NCBI GenBank assembly: GCA_017651465.1 | Contig: JAGCCX010000010.1 | Location: 1 to 37,080, forward strand | DNA: 37,080 nucleotides | Direction of reading: 5' to 3' | Origin: Bacteroidales bacterium | Lineage (GTDB): Bacteria; Bacteroidota; Bacteroidia; Bacteroidales; UBA932 | Shown: one piece after another, positions 24,372-34,504 of the stretch | Layout of the letters: each line of letters opens with the position of its first letter | How positions within the stretch are numbered: the first letter of the stretch is position 1 | The notes under the pieces: model-generated | Database searches by the model: none | Told to the model about the DNA's origin: nothing | What the model saw: only the letters and a program-made list of their open reading frames with translations | Translations under genes and position numbers: made by a program

Positions 24372-25255
24372 ACGCCTGCCGAACCTCCCACCAGGTCCAG
24401 GATTTCTGAAGTGATTTTTTGCTGGCGGCCCTTGTTATACTCAAGGGTCAGCTCAGCAAGAAGTTGCTCGCCGTTGTCGGTGGCAGCCTGCATTGCCACC
24501 ATACGTGCGGCGTGCTCGGCAGCTACGGAATCAAGCAGGGCAGAATAGAGCTTAAGGTCGCTCACCTGGGGGGCAAGGGCCTCCAGAAGGGCCGGACGCG
24601 AGGGTTCGAGAATGTAATCGGCCTGCACCTCGGCAGCCTCTTTCAACGGAAGCTCCGATGAGGACAGGTACTGCTCCGTTACCACCTGCTGCCGTCCGGC
24701 GCTCACAAAATGATTGTAAACCAAGATGGCGCCGCCAATCTCGCCCTCCTCATAACGGCGGCGAAGCTCGCAGGCGGCCTCGGCAGAGAGATTGTAATCG
24801 GGATGGGCTACAAGCGAAGAATAATCACGCGCGGCGGGATTGCCGCTCTTGCGGAAGGCGTCGGTCATCTTCTTCCCAAAGCTCCACACTTCTACTTCCA
24901 CGCCCTGCGATTTTGCTTCATTCAGCACTTCCAGGGCTCTTTTGATGGCGTTGGCATTGAAGGCGCCGCACATCGAGCTGTTGCTCGAAAACGCCAGCAA
25001 GACTATTGTACTGTCGCGGTGGGGAGTTCCCTCCGGGGCCTGAAAAACTTGGGATAATGGCCCCGGAGGGAACTCCCCGCCGCCCTGCACTGCCGAGAGA
25101 ATCTCTTCAAGAGCACGCTCATAGGGACGCAGAGCCTCGATGGAACGCTGGGCCTTACGCAGCTTGGAAGAAGCCACGAGCTTCATAGCCGAAGTAATCT
25201 TCAGCGTACTCCGTACCGAGGCGATGCGGTCTTTTACTTCCCTAAGTGAAGACAT
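24368..25255 (-). CDS. atpG: ATP synthase F1 subunit gamma
   Basis: The central rotor stalk of the F1 motor, 295 residues. The N-terminal helix ([34 protein letters not shown]), [14 protein letters not shown] and the C-terminal helix ([28 protein letters not shown]) are all typical. The linker between the first helix and the Rossmann-like domain (residues 58-80) is encoded by a near-perfect 68-bp hairpin and reads like repeat sequence ([20 protein letters not shown]). Total length is close to the family norm, so this DNA seems to have replaced linker sequence rather than simply lengthened it. It overlaps atpA by 22 nt. Confidence 0.96.
   Translation of the reverse strand: MSSLREVKDRIASVRSTLKITSAMKLVASSKLRKAQRSIEALRPYERALEEILSAVQGGGEFPPGPLSQVFQAPEGTPHRDSTIVLLAFSSNSSMCGAFNANAIKRALEVLNEAKSQGVEVEVWSFGKKMTDAFRKSGNPAARDYSSLVAHPDYNLSAEAACELRRRYEEGEIGGAILVYNHFVSAGRQQVVTEQYLSSSELPLKEAAEVQADYILEPSRPALLEALAPQVSDLKLYSALLDSVAAEHAARMVAMQAATDNGEQLLAELTLEYNKGRQQKITSEILDLVGGSAGV
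25016..25083. repeat. In-frame 68-bp hairpin within atpG
   Basis: The left arm 25016-25040 and right arm 25059-25083 pair over 25 positions with a single T/G wobble (25020 with 25079), leaving an 18-nt loop (25041-25058). The inner 20 bp of the arms, GGGGAGTTCCCTCCGGGGCC, are perfect. It lies wholly within codons 58-80 of atpG, keeps the frame, and is not followed by a T-run in either direction, so it is not a standard terminator. In mRNA it would form one of the strongest stems in this operon. Confidence 0.9.
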
Positions 25256-26820
25256 ATCTCGGAAGCTACATCAGTGAGCACCTTTTCGGACTCGGGCGTA
25301 ACTTTTCCCGCCTGCAGTTCGGCGAGAACATCGGGGTGCGACGCCCTCATACGCTCGAGGAAAATATTCTGGAACTCAATCACCTGGTCGACCCTGATAT
25401 CGGCCATAAGGCCGCGTGTGCCGCAGAACAGCACCTCCACCTGCTCCCCTACCTTCATAGGCGAATACTGGGGCTGGATAAGCAGCTGGTTGTTCTTGCG
25501 CCCTTTGTCGAGGGCCATTGCGGTAACCTTGTCGAGGTCGGACGAGAACTTGGAGAACGACTCCAGCTCGCTGAACTGCGCCTGGTCGATCTTGAGCGTA
25601 CCGGCCACCCTCTTCATACTCTTGACCTGCGCCGATCCGCCCACACGCGAGACCGAGATGCCCACGTTGACCGCGGGACGGAAACCGGCGTTGAACAGGG
25701 AGCTCTCGAGGTATATCTGACCGTCGGTGATGGAAATTACGTTGGTAGGAATGTAGGCCGAAACGTCGCCGGCCTGGGTTTCGATAATGGGGAGAGCAGT
25801 AAGGGAGCCTCCCGCACGCACCTTGCCGCGGAGCGACTCCGGAAGGTCGTTCATCTGCTCGGCCACTTCCTGCTGAGAGATTATCTTGGCGGCGCGCTCC
25901 AGCAGGCGGGAGTGCAGGTAGAATACGTCTCCCGGATAGGCCTCGCGGCCCGAAGGACGGCGCAGGATGAGCGACACCTCACGATAGGCGACGGCCTGCT
26001 TGCTCAAATCGTCGAACACCACAAGGGCGTGACGGCCGGTATCGCGGAAATACTCTCCGATAGCGGCGCCTGCAAAAGGAGCGTAATACTGGAGCGCGGC
26101 GGGATCGGCGGCTGTAGCGGCCACCACTATGGTGTAGTCCATCGCCCCCTTCTCCCTCAGGGTCTGCACGATGGAGGCCACTGTGGAACCCTTCTGGCCC
26201 ACGGCAACGTAGATACAGTACACGGGGTCGCCGTCGAGCCATCCCTGACGCTGGTTGATGATGGTGTCGATGGCAATGGCGGTCTTTCCGGTCTGGCGGT
26301 CGCCGATAATCAGCTCGCGCTGGCCGCGGCCTATGGGAATCATCGAGTCTATGGCCTTGAGGCCCGTCTGCAGCGGCTCGTGCACCGGCTCACGGAATAT
26401 AACGCCGGGGGCCTTGCGCTCGAGGGGCATACGCACTGTCTCGCCCTGCACTTTGCCCAAGCCGTCGAGAGGAGTGCCTATGGGATCGACCACACGGCCC
26501 ACGAGCCCTTCGCCCACATCGATACCGGCAATGCGGCCCAGGCGTCTTACCCTCATATCTTCCTTCACCTGGTCGGTGGGGCCGAGGAGCACGGCGCCGA
26601 CGCTGTCTTCCTCGAGGTTCATCACCACGGCCTTTACACCGCAGTCGAATTCGAGGAGTTCGCCGGCCTCTGCCTTGGACAGGCCGTAGATGCGGGCCAC
26701 GCCGTCGCTGACGGTGAGCACGCTGCCCACTTCTTCGTATTTAAGAGAAGTGTCGATACCCTTCAGCTGCCTGTACAGTATCTCCGAAATCTCGCTTGCT
26801 TTAATAGTGTTTTGTGCCAT
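25234..26820 (-). CDS. atpA: ATP synthase F1 subunit alpha
   Basis: The non-catalytic nucleotide-binding subunit of F1, 528 residues. The P-loop is GDRQTGKT (173-180), with [19 protein letters not shown] and the conserved [13 protein letters not shown]-type segment seen here as [17 protein letters not shown]. Length and start ([15 protein letters not shown]) fit the family. It lies 2 nt after atpH and overlaps atpG by 22 nt. Nothing unusual was seen in the protein. Confidence 0.98.
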   Translation of the reverse strand: MAQNTIKASEISEILYRQLKGIDTSLKYEEVGSVLTVSDGVARIYGLSKAEAGELLEFDCGVKAVVMNLEEDSVGAVLLGPTDQVKEDMRVRRLGRIAGIDVGEGLVGRVVDPIGTPLDGLGKVQGETVRMPLERKAPGVIFREPVHEPLQTGLKAIDSMIPIGRGQRELIIGDRQTGKTAIAIDTIINQRQGWLDGDPVYCIYVAVGQKGSTVASIVQTLREKGAMDYTIVVAATAADPAALQYYAPFAGAAIGEYFRDTGRHALVVFDDLSKQAVAYREVSLILRRPSGREAYPGDVFYLHSRLLERAAKIISQQEVAEQMNDLPESLRGKVRAGGSLTALPIIETQAGDVSAYIPTNVISITDGQIYLESSLFNAGFRPAVNVGISVSRVGGSAQVKSMKRVAGTLKIDQAQFSELESFSKFSSDLDKVTAMALDKGRKNNQLLIQPQYSPMKVGEQVEVLFCGTRGLMADIRVDQVIEFQNIFLERMRASHPDVLAELQAGKVTPESEKVLTDVASEICLHLGK

Positions 26821-26822
26821 CC

Positions 26823-27299
26823 TTACACAATACGGTTGTTCTTTTCTACAAATTGACGCTGTAGTATCTCAAGCTGGCGCCGCACGCTGGCATCCAACAT
26901 AAGTCCGTCATATTCAACACGGTAGCCGCCAATCAGCGACGGATCTACCTCGGTTTCGAGCAGCACCTTGCGGCCGCTCCGGGCCTCCAGCTCGCGGGTA
27001 ACCCTGGCCGAGAGTTCAGCCGAGGGCAAGGTGGTGGTCAGCCGCACGTGGGCAAGGCCCGCATCGCGGCAGTACAGATCGACGTAAGTGCGAAGAATCC
27101 GCCGCAGATAGTCGATGCGCCCGTTCTTGGAGATGAGTGCTATAAAGATCTCCAGGTCCCTCTCGAGGGCCTCCGGCATACGGAAGGGACGCCTTAGCAT
27201 CGCCACCACCTGACGGCACACCCTCTCACCGCTGCCGTTGTCTTTGGTCAGACGCAGCAGCGCGGTGGCATAACGCTTGGTGATCGCTCCCGAGTTCAT
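26823..27299 (-). CDS. atpH: ATP synthase F1 subunit delta
   Basis: The peripheral-stalk cap joining F1 to the b subunits, 158 residues. The N-terminal [18 protein letters not shown] and C-terminal [28 protein letters not shown] patterns are diagnostic of OSCP/delta. It is somewhat shorter than the E. coli protein (177). It sits between atpF (4-nt gap) and atpA (2-nt gap). Confidence 0.95.
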   Translation of the reverse strand: MNSGAITKRYATALLRLTKDNGSGERVCRQVVAMLRRPFRMPEALERDLEIFIALISKNGRIDYLRRILRTYVDLYCRDAGLAHVRLTTTLPSAELSARVTRELEARSGRKVLLETEVDPSLIGGYRVEYDGLMLDASVRRQLEILQRQFVEKNNRIV

Positions 27300-27303
27300 A
27301 CTA

Positions 27304-27807
27304 TCAGTTCAAAGGTGCATTGGACGCCTCTTCGGCAAACCGCTCCAGCAGCGAAAGCTGCTCGGGGGTGCTGTCCAGTTCTTTACGTATAATCTTTTCC
27401 GCCACTGCCACCGACAGCGACGAGACCTCCGAACGTATCTCCTGCAGGGCCGATTCTTTCTCGGCCTTTATCTCTTCGCGTGCGCTGCGGAGTATTTCGG
27501 CCGCCTCGTCCTGCGCCTGCTGGCGGGCCGCGGCGAGGATCTCTTCGCGGGTGCGTGAGGCCTCCTGGAGTATCCGTCCCTGCTCGCTGCGGGTCTGCTC
27601 CAGCATCTGAGCGCTCTGAAGCTCTACGCTCTCGAGGCTCAGACGTGCCTGCTGAGCCGCCTTGAGAGAGTCTTCGATGTGCTCGGTACGCTTCCGCACA
27701 GCCTTGGTAATTACCGGAAAGCCGAACCTGGCGAGGAGGAAGAACACCACGCCGAAGATGACGACCATCCAGAATATCAGGCCTATATCCGGAGTAACCA
27801 GCGACAT
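27304..27807 (-). CDS. atpF: ATP synthase Fo subunit b
   Basis: The peripheral stalk, 167 residues. One transmembrane helix (about residues 8-26, IGLIFWMVVIFGVVFFLLA) is followed by a long charged coiled coil rich in Glu, Arg and Ala, ending in the family segment SVAVAEKIIRKEL. It sits 3 nt after atpE and 4 nt before atpH. A single b gene is present in the window, so it presumably forms a homodimer. Confidence 0.96.
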   Translation of the reverse strand: MSLVTPDIGLIFWMVVIFGVVFFLLARFGFPVITKAVRKRTEHIEDSLKAAQQARLSLESVELQSAQMLEQTRSEQGRILQEASRTREEILAAARQQAQDEAAEILRSAREEIKAEKESALQEIRSEVSSLSVAVAEKIIRKELDSTPEQLSLLERFAEEASNAPLN

Positions 27808-27810
27808 ATA

Positions 27811-28056
27811 CTAGCTCAAAAGAACTGCGAGCAGGCAGGCGATGACGCCGATAAGGCAAATACCTTCCAGCAGGGCGCCGATAATGATAGCTGTAGTACG
27901 CAGGCCGCCTGCAATCTCGGGCTGACGGGCCGACGCTTCCATAGTGGACTGTGCAAGTTTGCCTATACCGAATGCTGCACCGATAGCAACGATTCCGGCG
28001 CCGATTGCGCCGCCGACCTTGGCAAGAACTGCCGCTTGAAGAATTGTTCCGATCAT
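27811..28056 (-). CDS. atpE: ATP synthase Fo subunit c
   Basis: An 81-residue hairpin of two transmembrane helices joined by the polar loop ARQPE; the c-ring rotates as ions bind the carboxylate, here Glu64 in GALLEGICLIG. The positions that bind sodium in Na+-type rings (Gln in helix 1, Ser after the Glu) are Ile31 and Gly65 by my alignment, so a proton-driven ring is predicted. It starts 12 nt after atpB and is followed by atpF after 3 nt. Confidence 0.97.
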   Translation of the reverse strand: MIGTILQAAVLAKVGGAIGAGIVAIGAAFGIGKLAQSTMEASARQPEIAGGLRTTAIIIGALLEGICLIGVIACLLAVLLS

Positions 28057-28068
28057 AATATTAAGATT

Positions 28069-29193
28069 TTAATGAGTTTCTCCTTCGGGATGCTGATGCG
28101 CCAGTCCTATGAAGACAGACGAGAGCATCGTAAATACGTAAGCCTGTATGAATGCCACCAGAACCTCGAGGCAGTCGAGGAAGATGCCCAGCACTACGGC
28201 CACAAAACTCAGCGAGCCGTTGAGCACAGCACCCATCTTGGCGGTAAGGAATATGAGAGCCACCGTACTCAGGAGCATAATATGGCCCGCCAGCATATTG
28301 GCGAAGAGCCTTATCATAAGCGAGAACGGTTTGGTGAACATTCCCAGTATCTCTATGGCCGGCATAAGGGGTATGGCCTTAAGGAACACCGGCACGTCGG
28401 GCCAGAGAATGTCTTTCCAGTAGTGCTTGTTGCCGAAGAGGTTCACCATCAGGAAGGTGAACATTGCAAGCACGAAGGTTACGGCGATATTGCCGGTGAT
28501 ATTGGCACCTCCCGGGAAAATCGGGAAGATACCCATAAGGTTGTTTATCAGGATAAAGAAGAACGCAGTCAGAAGATATGGCGAGAAGCGCTTGTAATCG
28601 GGCCCCACGGCATCTTTGATCACATCGTTCTCAATGGTCATAATGACGGGCTCCAAGAGGGCTGCAAGGCCCGTGGGGGCTTCTTTGAGCACGTCGTGCT
28701 TGCGGTACCAGCGGGCGCACAGTAGGATGAGCAGCACCAGAATGATGCTGTCGATAATAAGACCGCAGACATTTTTGGTGATGGATATATCGAAAGGACG
28801 CTTGCCGTCCGAGGCGCGGACTATCTTGCCCTCGTGAGCCTGACCCTTGGGAGCTATGCAATAGCCCTCGTACGACTCTCCGTGCTCCAGGCGGCTGCTG
28901 CTGAATACGTGGATGCCATTATCGATGATGATGCAGGGCAGGGGGATGGAAACGTGCTTGCCGTTTACGGTAGCGATGTGCCACTCATATGCGTCGGAGA
29001 TGTGGCCGAATATATACTCTTCCATGTCCAGCGATGATTCGCTGGACATGGAAGAACTATCCCCCTGCACCCCCGGGGGACAAGGGGAAGAATCCCCTTG
29101 CGCTGCTTCGCAGCTAACCCCTCGGTCGGCGCAAAGCGCCTCCGAAGCCAGAAGTAACAAAGCTACTATAGCTATTATCCTTCCTGCACGCAT
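28069..29193 (-). CDS. atpB: ATP synthase Fo subunit a, with periplasmic N-terminal domain
   Basis: The stator ion channel of Fo, 374 residues. An N-terminal signal-like helix (MRAGRIIAIVALLLLASEALCA) is followed by a soluble region (EEYIFGHISDAYEWHIATVNG) as in other Bacteroidota AtpB proteins, then the membrane core with LLTAFFFILINNLMGIFP, the essential Arg in PFSLMIRLFANMLAGH, and a final helix (AFIQAYVFTMLSSVFIGLA). The ATG at 29193 is chosen over a longer frame to 29271 because it starts the signal peptide and overlaps atpC by 19 nt. Residues 23-58 (AAQGDSSPCPPGVQGDSS, a near-duplicated QGDSS) are low-complexity and encoded by a chain of hairpins; they look inserted between signal peptide and domain. 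Confidence 0.95.
   Translation of the reverse strand: MRAGRIIAIVALLLLASEALCADRGVSCEAAQGDSSPCPPGVQGDSSSMSSESSLDMEEYIFGHISDAYEWHIATVNGKHVSIPLPCIIIDNGIHVFSSSRLEHGESYEGYCIAPKGQAHEGKIVRASDGKRPFDISITKNVCGLIIDSIILVLLILLCARWYRKHDVLKEAPTGLAALLEPVIMTIENDVIKDAVGPDYKRFSPYLLTAFFFILINNLMGIFPIFPGGANITGNIAVTFVLAMFTFLMVNLFGNKHYWKDILWPDVPVFLKAIPLMPAIEILGMFTKPFSLMIRLFANMLAGHIMLLSTVALIFLTAKMGAVLNGSLSFVAVVLGIFLDCLEVLVAFIQAYVFTMLSSVFIGLAHQHPEGETH
29018..29055. repeat. Perfect 16-bp inverted repeat within atpB
   Basis: TCTTCCATGTCCAGCG (29018-29033) and its exact reverse complement (29040-29055) flank a 6-nt loop ATGATT. It encodes the SSMSSESSLDMEE stretch of AtpB in frame. No T-run follows on either strand. Confidence 0.9.
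29060..29140. repeat. Cluster of short hairpins at the 5' end of atpB
   Basis: Four small inverted repeats follow one another: TCCCCC/GGGGGA (29060-29065, 29075-29080), CAAGGGGA/TCCCCTTG with loop AGAA (29081-29100), GCTGC/GCAGC (29102-29114) and GGCGC/GCGCC (29128-29140). The encoded protein has a near-duplicate QGDSS. The last hairpin reaches into the end of the signal peptide. The composition differs from the flanking atpB sequence. Confidence 0.65.
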
Positions 29194-29425
29194 ACGGTCA
29201 ATACATTGTCTTTCAATATCAAAGCCCCGGACTTGACGGCCAGCGACGACTCTTCTCCCCCCTCGCGCCACACTACATTGCCTTCCTCAAGGGTAGTGAT
29301 GATGGGCGCGTGGTCGGGAAGCACCTCGAAGGCGCCGGCGGAACCTGGCAGGAACACCGCCTCGACCTCGCCTTCGAAGGCCGTCCTTTCGGGTGTAAGC
29401 ACCTTGAGTGTCAACGCCTTGAGCA

Positions 29426-29426
<1 letters not shown>
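29175..29426 (-). CDS. atpC: ATP synthase F1 subunit epsilon
   Basis: An 83-residue rotor subunit that couples and regulates F1. The pattern LTLKVLTPERTAFEGEVEAVFLPGSAGAFEVLPDHAPIITTL is the conserved N-terminal beta-sandwich. The C-terminal helical hairpin found in E. coli epsilon is absent, so this is the short form and ATP-hydrolysis inhibition of that type is unlikely. The ATG at 29426 overlaps the atpD stop (TGATG); a GTG at 29429 is an alternative start. It overlaps atpB by 19 nt. Confidence 0.93.
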
Positions 29427-31742
<2,316 letters not shown>

Positions 31743-31746
<4 letters not shown>

Positions 31747-33473
31747 CGTATGTCAAGTGCTAAATCTTTAACCAACTGCCCCACCTCGGCATTCTTGGAC
31801 ATAAGGTCACGAGCCTTCTCCTGGGGCATATAAATCTTGTCTTCCTGCTCCTCTTCCGGCACCACGCAAGGCTCCAGACGTATCTTGGAACAGTCACAAA
31901 TCTTGCGGAAACGATCTTCCAGCTCGCGGAGCTTCTTCTCGGCAATCCAGTTCTTCTGAGCCTCGTTAGTCAAAGCGAACGAAAGAACAATGCCCCCGTC
32001 AATCTCCTCGAAAGAAACCCTCGCCCCGGAAAGCGCATTGGCAAGACGGGGCTGGGAGCCGGTATAAGTAGCCGACAACTCCTGCCACTTGGACTCAAGA
32101 GTCGCAGCGTCAGGAAGAGAAGCCGGCGCAGCCGACGACTCCTCCGGAGCCAGCTCCACCGTAATCTCCTCCCCGTCAATCAACGAAGACAACGACAGTC
32201 CCGACGCCCTGCGCCTTGACCGCGGCTTGGGAGCCTCCGGTAGATTCTTCGACTCGCTCTGCTCGCTCAGAATGACAGCAGGGGCAGCAGGTGCGGCAGC
32301 GACGGCTGCTGTGCCGGTCTGCCGACCTTTTCCCAAATCTTTGGGAGGCAGAGCGGCATCAGCTGCAGGAGCCTCCGGCAAGCCGCCGAGAAAAGCCAAC
32401 CGCATAAGAGCAAACTCAATATGCAAACGCTGATTCGTCGCAGCCTTATACCCCCCCTCGCACTGAGCAATCACCCCCAACGCCTCATAAAGAAACCTAA
32501 CCGAACACCGCCCAGCCTGCTCACGATAACGCTCCCGCAACGAATCAGGCAAATCAAGCAACGACTCCAACCCTCCCGTACGACTCACCAACAAATCCCG
32601 CAAATGCGACCCCAAAGCCGAAATAAAATGCAAAGCATTAAAACCCTTCGACAAAATCTCATCGAAAATCAAAAGCGCCGTAGCATAATCCTTACCCAGG
32701 AAAGCATCCACAAGACGGAAACTATACTCATAATCAAGCACATTAAGATTACGGATAACATCCTCATAATGAATATCCGAACCACAAAAAGCCACCGTCT
32801 GGTCGAAAATCGTAAGGGCGTCCCTCATTGCCCCGTCCGCCTTGTGCGCAATAACGTGAAGCGACTCGTCATCCACCTTCACCTCCTCCTTGCCCGCTAT
32901 ATCCCGCAGGTTACGCACAATGTCGGGAACGCTGATACGGTTGAAATCGTAAGTCTGGCAGCGGCTGAGAATAGTGGGGATTATCTTGTGCTTCTCGGTA
33001 GTGGCAAGAATGAAAATCGCGTGTGCAGGAGGCTCCTCAAGCGTCTTGAGGAACGCATTGAAAGCCGACTGGGTAAGCATATGCACCTCGTCGATGATGT
33101 ACACGCTGTAGCGGCCCACCTGCGGCGGAATCTGCACCTGCTCCATAAGGGCCTTTATATCTTCCACCCCGTTGTTGGACGCGGCGTCAAGCTCGTGAAT
33201 GCAGTATGAACGGCCCTCGCGGAACGACACACACGACTCACATTCGCCGCAAGGCTCCATATCGGCGGACGGGTGAGAGCAGTTAATTGTCTTGGCAAAA
33301 AGACGCGCGGCACTCGTTTTGCCTACACCTCTTGGGCCGCAGAACAGGTATGCGTGCGCAAGCTGACCGCGGAGAATGGAGTTTTTGAGTGTACGGGCAA
33401 TATTGTCCTGACCTATAAGGGCTTCAAAAGAATCCGGACGATATTTGCGTGCCGATACGATATACTGGGCCAT
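31743..33473 (-). CDS. dnaX: DNA polymerase III subunit gamma/tau
   Basis: The clamp-loader ATPase of the replisome, 576 residues. It has the P-loop GPRGVGKTS (46-54), a zinc module with four Cys (65, 75, 78, 81), Walker B as YIIDEVHML and the SRC motif in [10 protein letters not shown]. Domains I-III end near residue 365. Residues 366-415 form a Pro/Ala-rich linker containing [11 protein letters not shown], bracketed by 11-bp direct repeats. The C-terminal part is poorly conserved as usual. From about 31950 to 32830 the codons end almost only in T or G, unlike the gene's 5' part and its neighbours. Confidence 0.96.
32230..32378 (-). repeat. Direct-repeat-bounded insert in dnaX linker
   Basis: GGAGCCTCCGG occurs at 32230-32240 and 32368-32378, exactly 138 bp (46 codons) apart, so the encoded LPEAP is duplicated in frame. 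Between them lies the stretch 32242-32276, whose coding strand translates to [12 protein letters not shown], a sentence-like repeat peptide I associate with dispersed intergenic repeats in other bacterial genomes (recollection, not checked). A small TCCCAAA/TTTGGGA inverted repeat is at about 32331-32346. Coincidental codon choice for Pro-Glu-Ala-Pro could also explain the direct repeat. Confidence 0.5.
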
Positions 33474-33493
33474 ATTTATACTTCTTTATTTTA

Positions 33494-33501
33494 CAAATGT
33501 A
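33494..33501 (-). promoter_or_regulatory. Putative -7 promoter box for the dnaX-lptB-atp operon
   Basis: TACATTTG on the minus strand matches TAnnTTTG and ends 20 nt before the dnaX start codon. It is the only promoter-like match found upstream of this roughly 9-kb gene run. It sits in a 54-bp divergent gap shared with the promoter of the opposite gene. Confidence 0.5.
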
Positions 33502-33514
33502 GTGAATTATTTTA

Positions 33515-33522
33515 TAACTTTG
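33515..33522 (+). promoter_or_regulatory. Putative -7 box 5 nt before a leaderless-looking start
   Basis: TAACTTTG matches TAnnTTTG and ends exactly 5 nt before the ATG at 33528, the same spacing as at 9624-9637. A weak -33 candidate TTTA lies about 21 nt upstream. Confidence 0.5.
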
Positions 33523-33527
33523 CTGAT

Positions 33528-34220
33528 ATGAAACGCCAGCTGGAGAAATTATTATTGCTTTTGGTCGTGCTCCTGACACCACTCTCGCTCTGCGGGCAAA
33601 AACGCATTTACACCAAGAGCTACCGCCTCCAAGATTTCAAAAGCAAAACCACAAAAGTGGTGCTTTCCGGCAGCGATCCTCTCTACACTTCACTGCGCCA
33701 GGAGGTAACTTCGCTCTGGACCATATCCCCATATGAATTCTGTACTCCCGCCCAATACGAAAAGCAGAAAAACAACCCCGATATCTGTTTCCTCTGCATC
33801 GAAAAAAGCCGCGGCATTGTGTTTCTCACCCTTTCCAAGGGAGGCAATGCCGACGACCCCAACGCGCTCAAAAGGCCCCTGGAGATCATCTCCATACCCA
33901 TTGCCGGCGAGAATGACACCTCCGGGCAGGAATTGATCTATATGCCGGCATTTATAAGCATCATCCAGGACTATACCGAGGCGGCTATGGACTCCGAAAC
34001 CGCAGCGTACTCCGGGCTCAAGGCCATTGCAAGGGGCGTTCCGAGGGGCGTCAAGGTTTACTCCGACCCCGGTGAGGCAAGGCGGGTGTTCTCCGGCCAG
34101 CTGCCCGACTCGGCAGTACAGATACTCATAAGCCCCGACGGCACCGCCGCCTCAAAGCCCCGTCACAAACTCACTTTCGACACCCGCAACTACTCCCTGT
34201 ACTCTTACAGCAAAAGCTAA
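33528..34220 (+). CDS. Exported protein of unknown function
   Basis: A 230-residue protein I do not recognise. The N-terminus is a signal peptide (MKRQLEKLLLLLVVLLTPLSLC), so the mature part is periplasmic or envelope-bound. The mature region is mixed alpha/beta with conserved-looking segments (SPYEFCTPAQYEKQKNNPDICF, shown here only in part) and two Cys close together in the FCTPAQ and CFLCIE region. The ATG at 33528 is preferred over an in-frame start at 33273, which would overlap dnaX and lose the signal peptide. The next gene starts 8 nt downstream, so they form a two-gene operon. Confidence 0.8.
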   Translation: MKRQLEKLLLLLVVLLTPLSLCGQKRIYTKSYRLQDFKSKTTKVVLSGSDPLYTSLRQEVTSLWTISPYEFCTPAQYEKQKNNPDICFLCIEKSRGIVFLTLSKGGNADDPNALKRPLEIISIPIAGENDTSGQELIYMPAFISIIQDYTEAAMDSETAAYSGLKAIARGVPRGVKVYSDPGEARRVFSGQLPDSAVQILISPDGTAASKPRHKLTFDTRNYSLYSYSKS

Positions 34221-34228
34221 TAGCGGCT

Positions 34229-34504
34229 ATGGTCTATACTATTGAATACCTGCAAGATGCCTCAGAAGCCACGGTCCAGCATCCGGAGGCGGCGCTCGTT
34301 GACCTCTACCAGTATATCGAGCACAAGACCGGAATGAGCATAGATGATATCAAGGCCGACTCGGCCGAGCGCTTCAAGGTCCTCGAAGAGGAGGCCCTGC
34401 GGGACATAGTGGTGATGAGCGAAATAACGGGCCGTGACAAGATAGTACGCCTGGGGCCCGATACCCTGTCCAATCCCGAGTGTGCGAGGCTGCTGGGGGC
34501 CTAG
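34229..34504 (+). CDS. Small cytoplasmic protein of unknown function
   Basis: A 91-residue, acidic, mostly helical protein without signal peptide, membrane segment or motif I recognise (MVYTIEYLQDASEATVQHPE at the start). Support for coding comes from the 8-nt spacing behind the exported protein gene, an uninterrupted frame with codon use like its neighbours, and a stop that overlaps the convergent glycosidase stop by 4 nt (CTAG), a layout seen at the other two convergent junctions. Confidence 0.65.
   Translation: MVYTIEYLQDASEATVQHPEAALVDLYQYIEHKTGMSIDDIKADSAERFKVLEEEALRDIVVMSEITGRDKIVRLGPDTLSNPECARLLGA

Noticed and set aside
25016-25083. The atpG hairpin as an intrinsic terminator
   Set aside because: It lies inside codons 58-80 with no following T-run in either direction, and essential coding sequence continues beyond it.
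29193-29271. A longer AtpB starting at 29271
   Set aside because: The extra 26 residues are basic, unlike any AtpB, and would lie inside atpC; the ATG at 29193 begins a normal signal-like helix.
32325-32346. A programmed frameshift site in dnaX, as in E. coli
   Set aside because: Only a short A run (GGGAAAAGG on the coding strand) is present, not the slippery A AAA AAG heptamer, and no downstream stimulatory stem was convincing.
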